A DNA stretch of 64,000 bases from Salinimicrobium catena. Its GTDB lineage: Bacteria; Bacteroidota; Bacteroidia; Flavobacteriales; Flavobacteriaceae. The notes below the pieces were generated by a model that was given only the letters and a program-made list of their open reading frames with translations, searched no databases and was not told the origin of the DNA. The DNA lies in the NCBI RefSeq assembly GCF_900102915.1, contig NZ_FNGG01000003.1:244295-308294 (forward strand), given 5' to 3'. A program made the translations under genes and the position numbers. Below are positions 8,136 through 15,751 of the stretch, piece by piece. How positions within the stretch are numbered: the first letter of the stretch is position 1; each line of letters opens with the position of its first letter.

Positions 8136-8792
8136 TTAAATAAGATCAAAAGATCGGGCGTACTTGGTAAACTGGTAGGTTGAAGTAATGCCAAGTTTTT
8201 GCTTTACGATCTTTCGGTGTGAATTCACTGTTTCAGTAGAAAGGTGGAGCTCTTCGGCAATTTCAGCAGAAGTTTTTCCAAGGGCTACCAGCCGCAAAAC
8301 CTCTTTTCCGCGGCTGCTCAGGCTGTGAAACTTCTGGCGGTTCCTTTTAAGAAAGAAACTTTCATCAAGCATTTTTTCTGCTTTCTGCGGAATATGTTCC
8401 AGATCGCCAAGGGGAAAAGCTATGGTGACAGAATGGGTGGGAAAGCCATTATCATCCTTGTAAAAGACTTTAATGGTGGAATTATACCAAACGTATTCTT
8501 CTCCTTCTTTTAGTTGAACCTGGTGAAAAAAATTATAGGTATGGTCATCACCTTTTTCCTTTATCATCTTCTTAAGAAACACCAGGTAATCATCCATAAA
8601 AGCTTCATTTAGAAACCTTTTATTGTAATCTTCCCCAACTTTCTTCAGTTCTTCAAGGTTCATCCCAATAAGGTCCAATCCCATTGAAGACATGTACAAT
8701 GGTGCAAATCCTTCGATTTTATGGATCACCACCACCCCGGGTAGATGTTCGGCTACCGGCGCAAATTGCTCGATTTTTTCTTCGATCGTCAT
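8136..8792 (-). CDS. PAS domain LuxR-type transcriptional regulator (copy 2)
   Basis: A 218-residue paralogue of the gene just downstream. The PAS-like domain (FAPVAEHLPGVVVIHKI..., residues 9-130) and the LuxR helix-turn-helix (SSRGKEVLRLVALGKTSAEI, then HLSTETVNSHRKIVKQKLGI) align along the whole length. It starts at a normal ATG and lacks the C-terminal extension of copy 1. The two genes are separated by about 110 bp containing a palindrome, so each probably has its own promoter. Tandem duplication suggests two related regulators that have diverged in signal or target. Confidence 0.88.
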   Translation of the reverse strand: MTIEEKIEQFAPVAEHLPGVVVIHKIEGFAPLYMSSMGLDLIGMNLEELKKVGEDYNKRFLNEAFMDDYLVFLKKMIKEKGDDHTYNFFHQVQLKEGEEYVWYNSTIKVFYKDDNGFPTHSVTIAFPLGDLEHIPQKAEKMLDESFFLKRNRQKFHSLSSRGKEVLRLVALGKTSAEIAEELHLSTETVNSHRKIVKQKLGITSTYQFTKYARSFDLI

Positions 8793-8836
8793 AGTAATGG
8801 CAAAGAAAGTAAATTCGTTCTTCCTGAAATCACTAA

Positions 8837-8856
8837 ACTGCCAAAAAATCGGTAGT
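8837..8856. promoter_or_regulatory. Inverted repeat ACTGCC-N8-GGTAGT upstream of PAS-LuxR copy 2
   Basis: ACTGCC AAAAAATC GGTAGT lies about 45 bp upstream of the ATG at 8792. Its core TGCCAAAAAATCGGTA matches the palindrome at 8106-8121 in 12 of 16 positions, in the same spacing. This suggests autoregulation by the PAS-LuxR family. Confidence 0.45.
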
Positions 8857-8894
8857 ATTCACGGGTTGAAAGGGGCAAGAGGATGTAACCGACT

Positions 8895-9575
8895 TCAGCC
8901 GAGTAGCTTGATGACCTCTTTTGCCGCTTTTTCTGCGGAAGCCGGATTTTGCCCTGTCACTAACCTTCCTGAAACCTTTACTTTCGAAGTGAAGGGAATG
9001 GTCGCAGAGGTATATTTGGCTCCCAAAGTTTTTAAACGGTCTTCAAGGCTAAAAGGGATGTTGTCTCTCAAGCCCACCATTTTTTCCTCGGCATTAGAAA
9101 AGGCGGTCACTTCTTTGTCTATCAGCAGCTCGGGTTCTTCTATGGCTGCCGTTAGAAGGGCAGCAGGGCCGTGACAAATGGCGCCGATAGGTTTCTGCTG
9201 GCGGTAAAAATCCACTACCAGGTGTGCCGTGATCTCATCAGTGGCCAGGTCACCCATTGGGCCGTGCCCGCCGGGAAAGAAAACAGCGTCAAAATCCTCT
9301 GCGTGCAGGTCTTCTAATTTATTAGTGAATTCAAAGTCTTTTTGTGCTTTTTCGTCCTTCTGAAACCTCCTGTTGGAGGAGGTAATATTTTCGGTGAGCT
9401 GGCTGCGCGGATCAACCGGTGGTTTTCCTCCCTTTGGGCTCGCCAGTGTCACTTCATATCCTTTATCTATGAATTCGTAGTAGGGGTCTGTAAATTCTCC
9501 CAGCCAAACTCCTGTTTTTGAATCGGTGTTTACCAGGTCGCTGTGCGAGGTAAGCACCATCAAGATCTTTTTCAT
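8895..9575 (-). CDS. DJ-1/PfpI family protein (Hsp31-like, type 1 glutamine amidotransferase fold)
   Basis: A 226-residue cytoplasmic protein of the DJ-1/PfpI superfamily, closest to the Hsp31/YhbO-type subgroup with the GPMGDLATDE...IGAICHGPAAL arrangement. The nucleophile Cys lies in the elbow AICHGPAAL, and an acidic residue (E in GEFTDPYYEF) is the likely partner. Family members act as glyoxalase-III/deglycase-like or chaperone-type stress proteins; the sequence alone does not choose between these. It starts at the ATG at 9575 and stands between sbcC and the PAS-LuxR pair on the same strand. Confidence 0.9.
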   Translation of the reverse strand: MKKILMVLTSHSDLVNTDSKTGVWLGEFTDPYYEFIDKGYEVTLASPKGGKPPVDPRSQLTENITSSNRRFQKDEKAQKDFEFTNKLEDLHAEDFDAVFFPGGHGPMGDLATDEITAHLVVDFYRQQKPIGAICHGPAALLTAAIEEPELLIDKEVTAFSNAEEKMVGLRDNIPFSLEDRLKTLGAKYTSATIPFTSKVKVSGRLVTGQNPASAEKAAKEVIKLLG

Positions 9576-9627
9576 CTCTTCAGTTTTGGTTAGTGGTTTG
9601 AATTTAAGAGTTTTAAATGAAACCGGG

Positions 9628-9672
9628 AAAGCCTCCTTTCATTTTATTATTTTATTAATAAAAAGAGGCTTT
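9628..9672 (-). other. Long inverted repeat downstream of sbcC, possible terminator
   Basis: AAAGCCTC at 9628-9635 pairs with GAGGCTTT at 9665-9672 around a 29-base AT-rich loop, just after the sbcC stop and before the DJ-1 gene. A transcript hairpin is likely. The loop is long and the T-tract poor, so termination is uncertain. Confidence 0.35.
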
Positions 9673-9676
9673 ATGT

Positions 9677-12600
9677 TCAGGAAGTCACCTCAAGGGAGCT
9701 GTAGCCCTGCCCGTTCCTTTTTAGCCTTACCTGCGTTGCGATACGTTCTTTTAATGAATCCACATGGCTGATGATCCCGATGGTCTTTGAAGATTCGGCC
9801 TGTAGTTTCTCCAGGGTGGTCAATGTTTGATCAAGCGTTTCGGGATCCAGGGTTCCAAAACCTTCATCTATGAAAAGGCTGTTGATCTCCACATTTTTGG
9901 AGGCCAGGTCAGACAGGGCCAGGGCCATCGACAAACTAAGGATAAAGGTCTCTCCTCCCGAAAGTGTCTTTACCGATCTTCGCTGCCCGCCCATGTGCTC
10001 GTCTATGGCTACGAGGCTGTCATCTTCGCCCGCTTCAGGCTTATCAATTTTGTATCGATCGCTAAGATCTTTTAATCGGATATTGGCCAGCCGCAACAAC
10101 TGGGAAAGGCTCAGGTCCTGCGCAAAATCGTTGAACTTCTTGCCGGTGGCATCGCCAATTAACTGGTTTAGTAATTCCCAGCGGCGAATGTGCTGTTTTT
10201 CTGATTGCAGACTCTGTTCGATCTTTTTGATCCTGGCCTGCAGTTTCTCATCGTTCCTTATCTTCCATCTTAGTTCTTCAAACTCTGCAGTGATATTTTT
10301 AAGGTTCGTTCGTTTCTCCTGCAGCTTTTGTTCCAGCTCTTCTGAAGTTGCTTCCACCTCATTCTCCCGAAGCTTTTCCAGCTGTGCGTTCAGAGTTTTC
10401 AAAGCAGATCGTATTTCTTTATTTCTGGAGTTTAGTTCTTCCCGTTGTCTTCGAAGCTCAACATATCGCGCTTCCGGGAGTAATCGCTCCAAGGCTTCAG
10501 AAATTGATCTGCAGCCCTTCTCTTTTATCTTTAACTCTAACTCCTTTTCAAGCTCCTGTAGTTGGCTGCGCCTGGTTATCAGTTTTTGTTCCAGGTCGGC
10601 TTTTTGTCTGGCCAGGCTCTTTTTATTATGCTGAAATTCGGTCCACCTGTTTTGCAGGTCGAGGCAATCCTTCTGAATATTATTTCCGGTATATAAAGAA
10701 TCCAGCTGTTCCTTTATTCCCTTGCCTTCTTCAAGCACCAGCTTAAGCTCTTCGATCAACGGAAGTCCCGCAGAAATGGCCTTTAGCTTTCTATCCTCTT
10801 GCTGATGGGTTTCCAGCTGCTGCATTTGTTCTTCATAACCTGCGCAAAGTTCTTCCCAATTCACTTCTTCCGCCGTCATGAATTCAGAAAATTCCTCTTT
10901 GAATTCACTTTTTTGAAGATCGAGCTCCTGTTCCATTCGTTGAGCCTCTTTTTGAAGCGCCGAGGTTCGCTGTTCATGGTGCTGTAAAGTGGTTTTTTCG
11001 GCGACTATTTTGCTTTGCAGGTCTTTCAGCCGGGTTTCGGTGGTTTTTAACTCTTCCCTTAGTCCGGTTTCCTGCTGCGGAAGGTCTGTCGCGAAGGGAT
11101 GTTCCAGCGCCCCGCAAAGCGGACAGGGTTCCCCGTCTTTTAAATGTGCCCGGTGCTCTTCTAAACTTGCCTGTAACACCTGGTTTTGGAGCTTTAACTG
11201 GAGCTTCTCCAATCTTTCTGAAAGTGTTGCGGCTTGCGCCTGTTTTAGCTCTAAGTCCTTCGGAAGGCTTTGCAGGTGGGGGAGAAGCTCTTCCTGTTCT
11301 TTGTGGTTTTTGAGAAGTTCAGCTGAAAGATTTTCAATTGCCCCGAACTTCTTATGAGCCAGGCGGGCTTTTTCCAGTTCTCTTTTCAGCCTCAATTTTT
11401 CTTCTCCCGCTTCCTCCAGGTCAATATTTTCCAGGCAGGAACTTAACCCTTCCAATTTCTTCCTGCTCAAAAACTGCATTTCCAGCAGTTTCTTTTCCGA
11501 AGCTTCAAGGTCCCCGTTCAGTTGAAAGGGCACCTCCCTCACTTCAAGATCGAACTGCCGCTTCAGGTTTTCATAAGAGCTCAATTTCTCCTTTCGTGCC
11601 TGCTGCAATTGCTGGATGTTCTTAAGAAAACGCTGCAGATTATCTTCCACTTCTTCGGCTGCAGAATTTGCCTGAATGAAATCGCTTACCTCTTTAAGGC
11701 AGTTGAAAATTCCTTTTTCGACCTCTTCTTCTTTTTGAACTGTTAGAGAGATCTCTTTTTGCAAGTCGTTCAGGGTTTCGGTATGGCTTCTCCAGGCCCG
11801 CAGCTCTTCGGCGAAAAGCTGTATTTCCTCATGCTTCTGCAAAAGGATATTTTCAGCTTCGAATTTTTTCCAGTCCTGCTCAACCTCCAACTTTAGTTTT
11901 TCCTGTTCGGCTATCTGTCTTTGCTGATCCCTGATGTTCTTTTTCAGGTCCAGGCTTTTTTCAAGTTCATTTATCTGCTTTTCAAGTGGCGAGATCTGTT
12001 CTTCCTTTTCCTGAAAGGACTTCCGCAGGACCTTTAGCTGCTCTTCATCCAGCAGCTCCTTCTGCAGCAGTTCTATTTCCTTGCGCCTGTCTTCTATCTG
12101 GGCATTCGCCTCCTTATACTTCTGAAAGGCCCTGATGCCCACCTGCCTGTAAATGCCGGTGCCGGTGATCTTTTCCAGAAGTTCTCCTCTTTCGTCTTTT
12201 TTGGCTCTGAGAAATTGAGCGAATTCCCCCTGGGCCAGCAAAACAGATTTGATGAACTGGTTATAGTTAAGCCCTATTAACTCCTCGTTCTTTGCAGGGA
12301 CATCAGATTTTTTCAGGTCCAGCGCTTTTCCTGTCGCAAGATCAAAGATCTGCATCTCGTAATCTCGCAGGTTGTTGTTGCTGTTGGTGGAAATGCTCCA
12401 CAGGGAAGCAAAAACACCGCTTCCTGATTCATAAGTGACCTGTGCAAAAGCTTCTTTTTGATTGCGGGTAAGAATAGCACCCTTGTTCAGGATCTCGTTC
12501 TTTGAGATCCTGCCCAGCCGTGGCACCTGGTTGAAAAGTGCCAGGGAGATGACATCCAGAATGGTACTTTTTCCACTGCCTGTGGGGCCGGTGATCGCGA

Positions 12601-12697
12601 AAAGAGAACTGGAGGTGAAGGGAGCTGCAGAAAAATCAATTTCGTGGGTCCCTTTCAAAGAATTTATATTCTGAAATTCGATTTTTAAGATCTTCAT
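9677..12697 (-). CDS. sbcC: Exonuclease SbcCD, ATPase subunit C (Rad50-like)
   Basis: A 1006-residue SMC/Rad50-type ATPase, normal length for SbcC. The N-terminal half has Walker A GPTGSGKST (about residue 37). Two long coiled coils flank a zinc hook CPLCGALEHPF (about residue 530). The C-terminal half has signature LSGGETF and Walker B NSLFIDEGFGTLD. With SbcD it opens hairpins and trims DNA ends during replication and repair. The gene follows sbcD with a 3-base gap on the same strand, the usual order. The forward-strand reading frames over this region are by-products of its biased Lys/Glu/Leu coding. Confidence 0.97.
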   Translation of the reverse strand: MKILKIEFQNINSLKGTHEIDFSAAPFTSSSLFAITGPTGSGKSTILDVISLALFNQVPRLGRISKNEILNKGAILTRNQKEAFAQVTYESGSGVFASLWSISTNSNNNLRDYEMQIFDLATGKALDLKKSDVPAKNEELIGLNYNQFIKSVLLAQGEFAQFLRAKKDERGELLEKITGTGIYRQVGIRAFQKYKEANAQIEDRRKEIELLQKELLDEEQLKVLRKSFQEKEEQISPLEKQINELEKSLDLKKNIRDQQRQIAEQEKLKLEVEQDWKKFEAENILLQKHEEIQLFAEELRAWRSHTETLNDLQKEISLTVQKEEEVEKGIFNCLKEVSDFIQANSAAEEVEDNLQRFLKNIQQLQQARKEKLSSYENLKRQFDLEVREVPFQLNGDLEASEKKLLEMQFLSRKKLEGLSSCLENIDLEEAGEEKLRLKRELEKARLAHKKFGAIENLSAELLKNHKEQEELLPHLQSLPKDLELKQAQAATLSERLEKLQLKLQNQVLQASLEEHRAHLKDGEPCPLCGALEHPFATDLPQQETGLREELKTTETRLKDLQSKIVAEKTTLQHHEQRTSALQKEAQRMEQELDLQKSEFKEEFSEFMTAEEVNWEELCAGYEEQMQQLETHQQEDRKLKAISAGLPLIEELKLVLEEGKGIKEQLDSLYTGNNIQKDCLDLQNRWTEFQHNKKSLARQKADLEQKLITRRSQLQELEKELELKIKEKGCRSISEALERLLPEARYVELRRQREELNSRNKEIRSALKTLNAQLEKLRENEVEATSEELEQKLQEKRTNLKNITAEFEELRWKIRNDEKLQARIKKIEQSLQSEKQHIRRWELLNQLIGDATGKKFNDFAQDLSLSQLLRLANIRLKDLSDRYKIDKPEAGEDDSLVAIDEHMGGQRRSVKTLSGGETFILSLSMALALSDLASKNVEINSLFIDEGFGTLDPETLDQTLTTLEKLQAESSKTIGIISHVDSLKERIATQVRLKRNGQGYSSLEVTS

Positions 12698-12700
12698 AAA

Positions 12701-13918
12701 CTACAGTTTTTCATCCTGGTTAACTTCCTCCATGATCTCGTCAAAGGCGCTGAGGATCTCCTGCCGTGTCTCCTCTTCATATTCATGGTTGGCGATAAGT
12801 TCCAGGAAAACATCTTTTGGTTTCAGGTCTTGCAGAGCAACGCCTGTTTCGTAGGCTTCAGAGGCGCCTTTTCTTTGTTTCTGAAAGGTGGCCCGGTGTT
12901 TTACGATGCGGTAACCCGGCTTGTTAAAATTAGAGACCAGCTCATCCAGATCGTAAAGCTTAACGGCGTCATATTGTTCTTCCAGCAATTCTACTTCAAT
13001 AAGGCTTTCCAGCTCTTTTTCTTCTGAAAGCTCTTGCAGCTTTTGGCGCAGTTCTTCCAGGTTTCCGCTTACCTTCAGAAGTTTTCTGAAAGAAGGGATG
13101 TTAATACTCCGTGGTTCCCAGCCGGTTTGAGTGTCGATCAACAACACCCTTTTTTCATCTTTTCTTTCGCTGAAAGACAGGGGCAGGGGAGAACCACTGT
13201 AGAAGGCGGGCACCGCAGCCGAAACCCGCTGGGGTTTATGGATGTGGCCCAGGGCGATATAGCTGAAGTGATCGCCAAAGCGAGAGGCTTCAAAGGCCGC
13301 CTGGTTGCCCAGCTGAATATCGCGCTCGCTCTCTGAAGTCTCTATTCCTGCGGCAAATAAATGGCCCATAGCCACCACGGGAATTCCCGGGTATTCTTTT
13401 CTGCAGAGATCTGCAGCTCCAATAAAGCAATTCTGGATACCTTTTCTGGTGGCCTCCAGCCGGTCTTCATAGGTGATGCCATCATTGGCACTCCGCAGGT
13501 CAGAATCCCTCAGGAAGGGCAAGGCAGCCACAAGCAGTTCGGGCTGGCCCTCTTTTCCGAAGACTGGAATAACGACCTCTTCCATACTTTCAGGCAATCC
13601 TCCAATGATGTGTATATCGAGTTCCCGAAGCACTTCTTTAGGAGCATCGAGCATGGCCGGGGAATCGTGGTTTCCGCCGGTCAAAATGATCTTGCAGTCG
13701 AACCGCTTCAGTTTTATGAGCGCCCGGTAGTATTGTTTCCTGGCTTCGGAAGAGGGGTTGGCAAGGTCAAAAACATCTCCCGAAATAAGCAGCAGCTCAA
13801 CCTGCTCCTTTTCAAGCAGCTCGCAGAGCCAGTCGATGAACAGGTCAAAATCTTCGGAAAGTTCAGTTTTATGCAGTTTTTTACCAATGTGCCAGTCTGC
13901 CGTATGGAGGATCTTCAT
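12701..13918 (-). CDS. sbcD: Exonuclease SbcCD, nuclease subunit D (Mre11-like)
   Basis: A 405-residue calcineurin-like phosphoesterase and the nuclease half of SbcCD. Metal-binding motifs are all present in order: HTADWHIGK, ISGDVFD, LTGGNHDS, MGHLF and ALGHIHKPQ. The C-terminal region (about 300-405) is the capping/SbcC-binding part. The ATG at 13918 heads the sbcDC operon, with sbcC 3 bases downstream. Confidence 0.96.
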   Translation of the reverse strand: MKILHTADWHIGKKLHKTELSEDFDLFIDWLCELLEKEQVELLLISGDVFDLANPSSEARKQYYRALIKLKRFDCKIILTGGNHDSPAMLDAPKEVLRELDIHIIGGLPESMEEVVIPVFGKEGQPELLVAALPFLRDSDLRSANDGITYEDRLEATRKGIQNCFIGAADLCRKEYPGIPVVAMGHLFAAGIETSESERDIQLGNQAAFEASRFGDHFSYIALGHIHKPQRVSAAVPAFYSGSPLPLSFSERKDEKRVLLIDTQTGWEPRSINIPSFRKLLKVSGNLEELRQKLQELSEEKELESLIEVELLEEQYDAVKLYDLDELVSNFNKPGYRIVKHRATFQKQRKGASEAYETGVALQDLKPKDVFLELIANHEYEEETRQEILSAFDEIMEEVNQDEKL

Positions 13919-14044
13919 GGATCAGAAATTTTGTTTTAATCAGGGGAAAGAGGCGGGTTCGAAAATACGATATAAGCTTCTTGTTTGCAAAGTAAAAAAA
14001 GGTCGGCGACAAAAGCTGTCGGTGAGCCAATTTTAATACAAAAA

Positions 14045-14064
14045 CCGCCGAATAGAATCGGCGG
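14045..14064 (-). terminator. Rho-independent terminator after the CarboxypepD_reg-like gene
   Basis: On the minus strand CCGCCGA pairs with TCGGCGG around a six-base loop and is followed by TTTTT. It lies about 65 bp after the stop of the gene at 14128-15408. Confidence 0.75.
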
Positions 14065-14127
14065 CTGTCAATGATTGCTCCAGGTCACCCGGGAGCTATT
14101 TTTTAGTTCTGCGAAAGAAGAAACTTG

Positions 14128-15408
14128 TTAGTTTTCTTCAAGCCTCTTCCTTATCTTATCTATGGCATTTTCAATAGATTTATCGGGTTCAATGATGTTG
14201 TTCTCACCCCAGAAACCTACATCGGCAAATCCCGATATGTCATCGGCCATTACCACTCTGTTGCTTAAAAATGTATTATCCTTCTTAACTTTACCTTCAG
14301 TATTGATCTTCCAGTCGGTAACTGCCAATTCACTGCTCACTTTGTACCGGGAATTGAAAAGGCGGCGTTTCCAGTTGACCACGAATTCCAGGTTTGTGTT
14401 GCCATAGCCGTAATACCACCTTCCGTCCCGCTCCCTATACTGAATATCGTAGTGAACCTCTACCGGATAGACTTTGGTGCCGCCGGGTTTCTTTTTCACG
14501 AAAAGATCGGTTGCCGCAGAGCGGTTGTCCACGTTTAAATTAAAAGAAGCTTTTACAAGGGTGAAGGAGCGTGCGTCAATATAGAGTTTCCCGTAATACC
14601 ATGGCATTCCCTGGTCTTCTTCTTTAAAGTTAACAACGTAGAGATACCGGTCGTTTATTTTGGTAGGTTGATCAAAACTGAACTCGAACCTTTCCAGTTC
14701 ATCCTGACCGAAGATGTACGTAGGATTTTTCATCAGGTCAATGCTTAGCGGGTTATAGGGTCCGCCTCTTAACTTCAGGGCTACTGTATCCAAACGGTCA
14801 TAATCGGCTGTTTTTCGTGCTTTTACCAAAGCAATGTCGTCATCACTCATTGAGTTGTAGGGAGTTTTGTGAATAGTTACCACGGCTTCAGAAAGGGAGA
14901 CGTTCTTTCTTCCGCGTTTGATGGTTTCACGGTAAAAGGCGGTCATGGTTGCCCTGTCCTCAAAGTAGTTGTTGCCGCGATTTTTCAGCATGTTTTCCAC
15001 CACAGCTCTCGGGTCGGTATAGCTAAGAATACTTACTTCGGAAAGCTCTTCCATGGTTTCCTGTAGTTCGATCACCACGTTTTCTGACTTGAAGAATTCA
15101 AGGGGAAGCGTCCTGCTCCTGTAGCCCAGATGGGAAACGGTGACAGAAACCTCCTGCATATCAGCAGGGATCTTCAGGGAAAAATATCCGTCACTGTTTG
15201 TAACGGTAGAAATGTTAGTGCCTTCAACAGCCAGGTAGGCGGAGTTGATAGGGTCACCGGATGAATTCACCACTTTTCCCTTGTACTCACTTACCTGGAA
15301 TAAAGAGTGTTCATCGCCTGTGGAAAGCCCCCAGGATACTTGTACAAACGTGAAGAAGACAATTAAAAAACTCAGTTTCCTGCAAAAAAAGATAGGTGCA
15401 TTATTCAT
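14128..15408 (-). CDS. Secreted protein with CarboxypepD_reg-like N-terminal domain
   Basis: A 426-residue exported protein. A signal sequence (about 1-28, hydrophobic FLIVFFTFVQVSWG) is followed by a CarboxypepD_reg-like beta-sandwich (about 40-115: YKGKVVNSSGDPINSAYLAV..., GYFSLKIP, VSHLGYRSRT), the domain found at the N-terminus of many Bacteroidota outer-membrane proteins. The remaining 300 residues are beta-rich and include a LYIDARSFTLVKASFNLN pattern typical of periplasmic or outer-membrane proteins related to the DUF5686 group. No TonB box, barrel or sorting domain is seen. Function unknown; probably periplasmic or cell envelope. Confidence 0.75.
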   Translation of the reverse strand: MNNAPIFFCRKLSFLIVFFTFVQVSWGLSTGDEHSLFQVSEYKGKVVNSSGDPINSAYLAVEGTNISTVTNSDGYFSLKIPADMQEVSVTVSHLGYRSRTLPLEFFKSENVVIELQETMEELSEVSILSYTDPRAVVENMLKNRGNNYFEDRATMTAFYRETIKRGRKNVSLSEAVVTIHKTPYNSMSDDDIALVKARKTADYDRLDTVALKLRGGPYNPLSIDLMKNPTYIFGQDELERFEFSFDQPTKINDRYLYVVNFKEEDQGMPWYYGKLYIDARSFTLVKASFNLNVDNRSAATDLFVKKKPGGTKVYPVEVHYDIQYRERDGRWYYGYGNTNLEFVVNWKRRLFNSRYKVSSELAVTDWKINTEGKVKKDNTFLSNRVVMADDISGFADVGFWGENNIIEPDKSIENAIDKIRKRLEEN

Positions 15409-15751
15409 GGTAGTAGAGATTAAAAGATAGTCTCCCTAATTTACTGAAAAATAGTTAATTATTTAAGCTCTGGGAAAAAGAATAGAAAGGATCAAATAAA
15501 GATAAAATGGTTTGTAGGGTATTACTTCTTCCGATGTTTTGATGCTTTTATCGAAAAATATGTATCACTTTTATTTTCAGTGGTTTAAATCGTTATATTT
15601 AAGTTGGAACTAAAAAGTATGTATTGCTATACCTGCTTTAATAGTCTTATTTATCACGTTTTTTTACAGCATCTTTCCACTTTCCCTAACCTGGAAAAGC
15701 TCATTCAATAACTTCTGCTTGTCCAAAAGCCCTACGATGGGGAAGCTATAA
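15409..15751. other. Divergent intergenic region, 343 bp
   Basis: AT-rich spacer between the reverse-strand CarboxypepD_reg gene and the forward-strand T9SS beta-helix gene; it must hold both promoters. I find no clear TAnnTTTG box or operator. A 32-codon open frame on the minus strand (15664-15762) looks protein-like at its C-terminus but has no other support. Confidence 0.5.

Noticed and set aside
9870-10634. A 254-codon forward-strand open frame rich in Ser, Arg and Phe
   Set aside because: It is antisense to sbcC. Composition is the usual by-product of Lys/Glu/Leu-rich coiled-coil coding.
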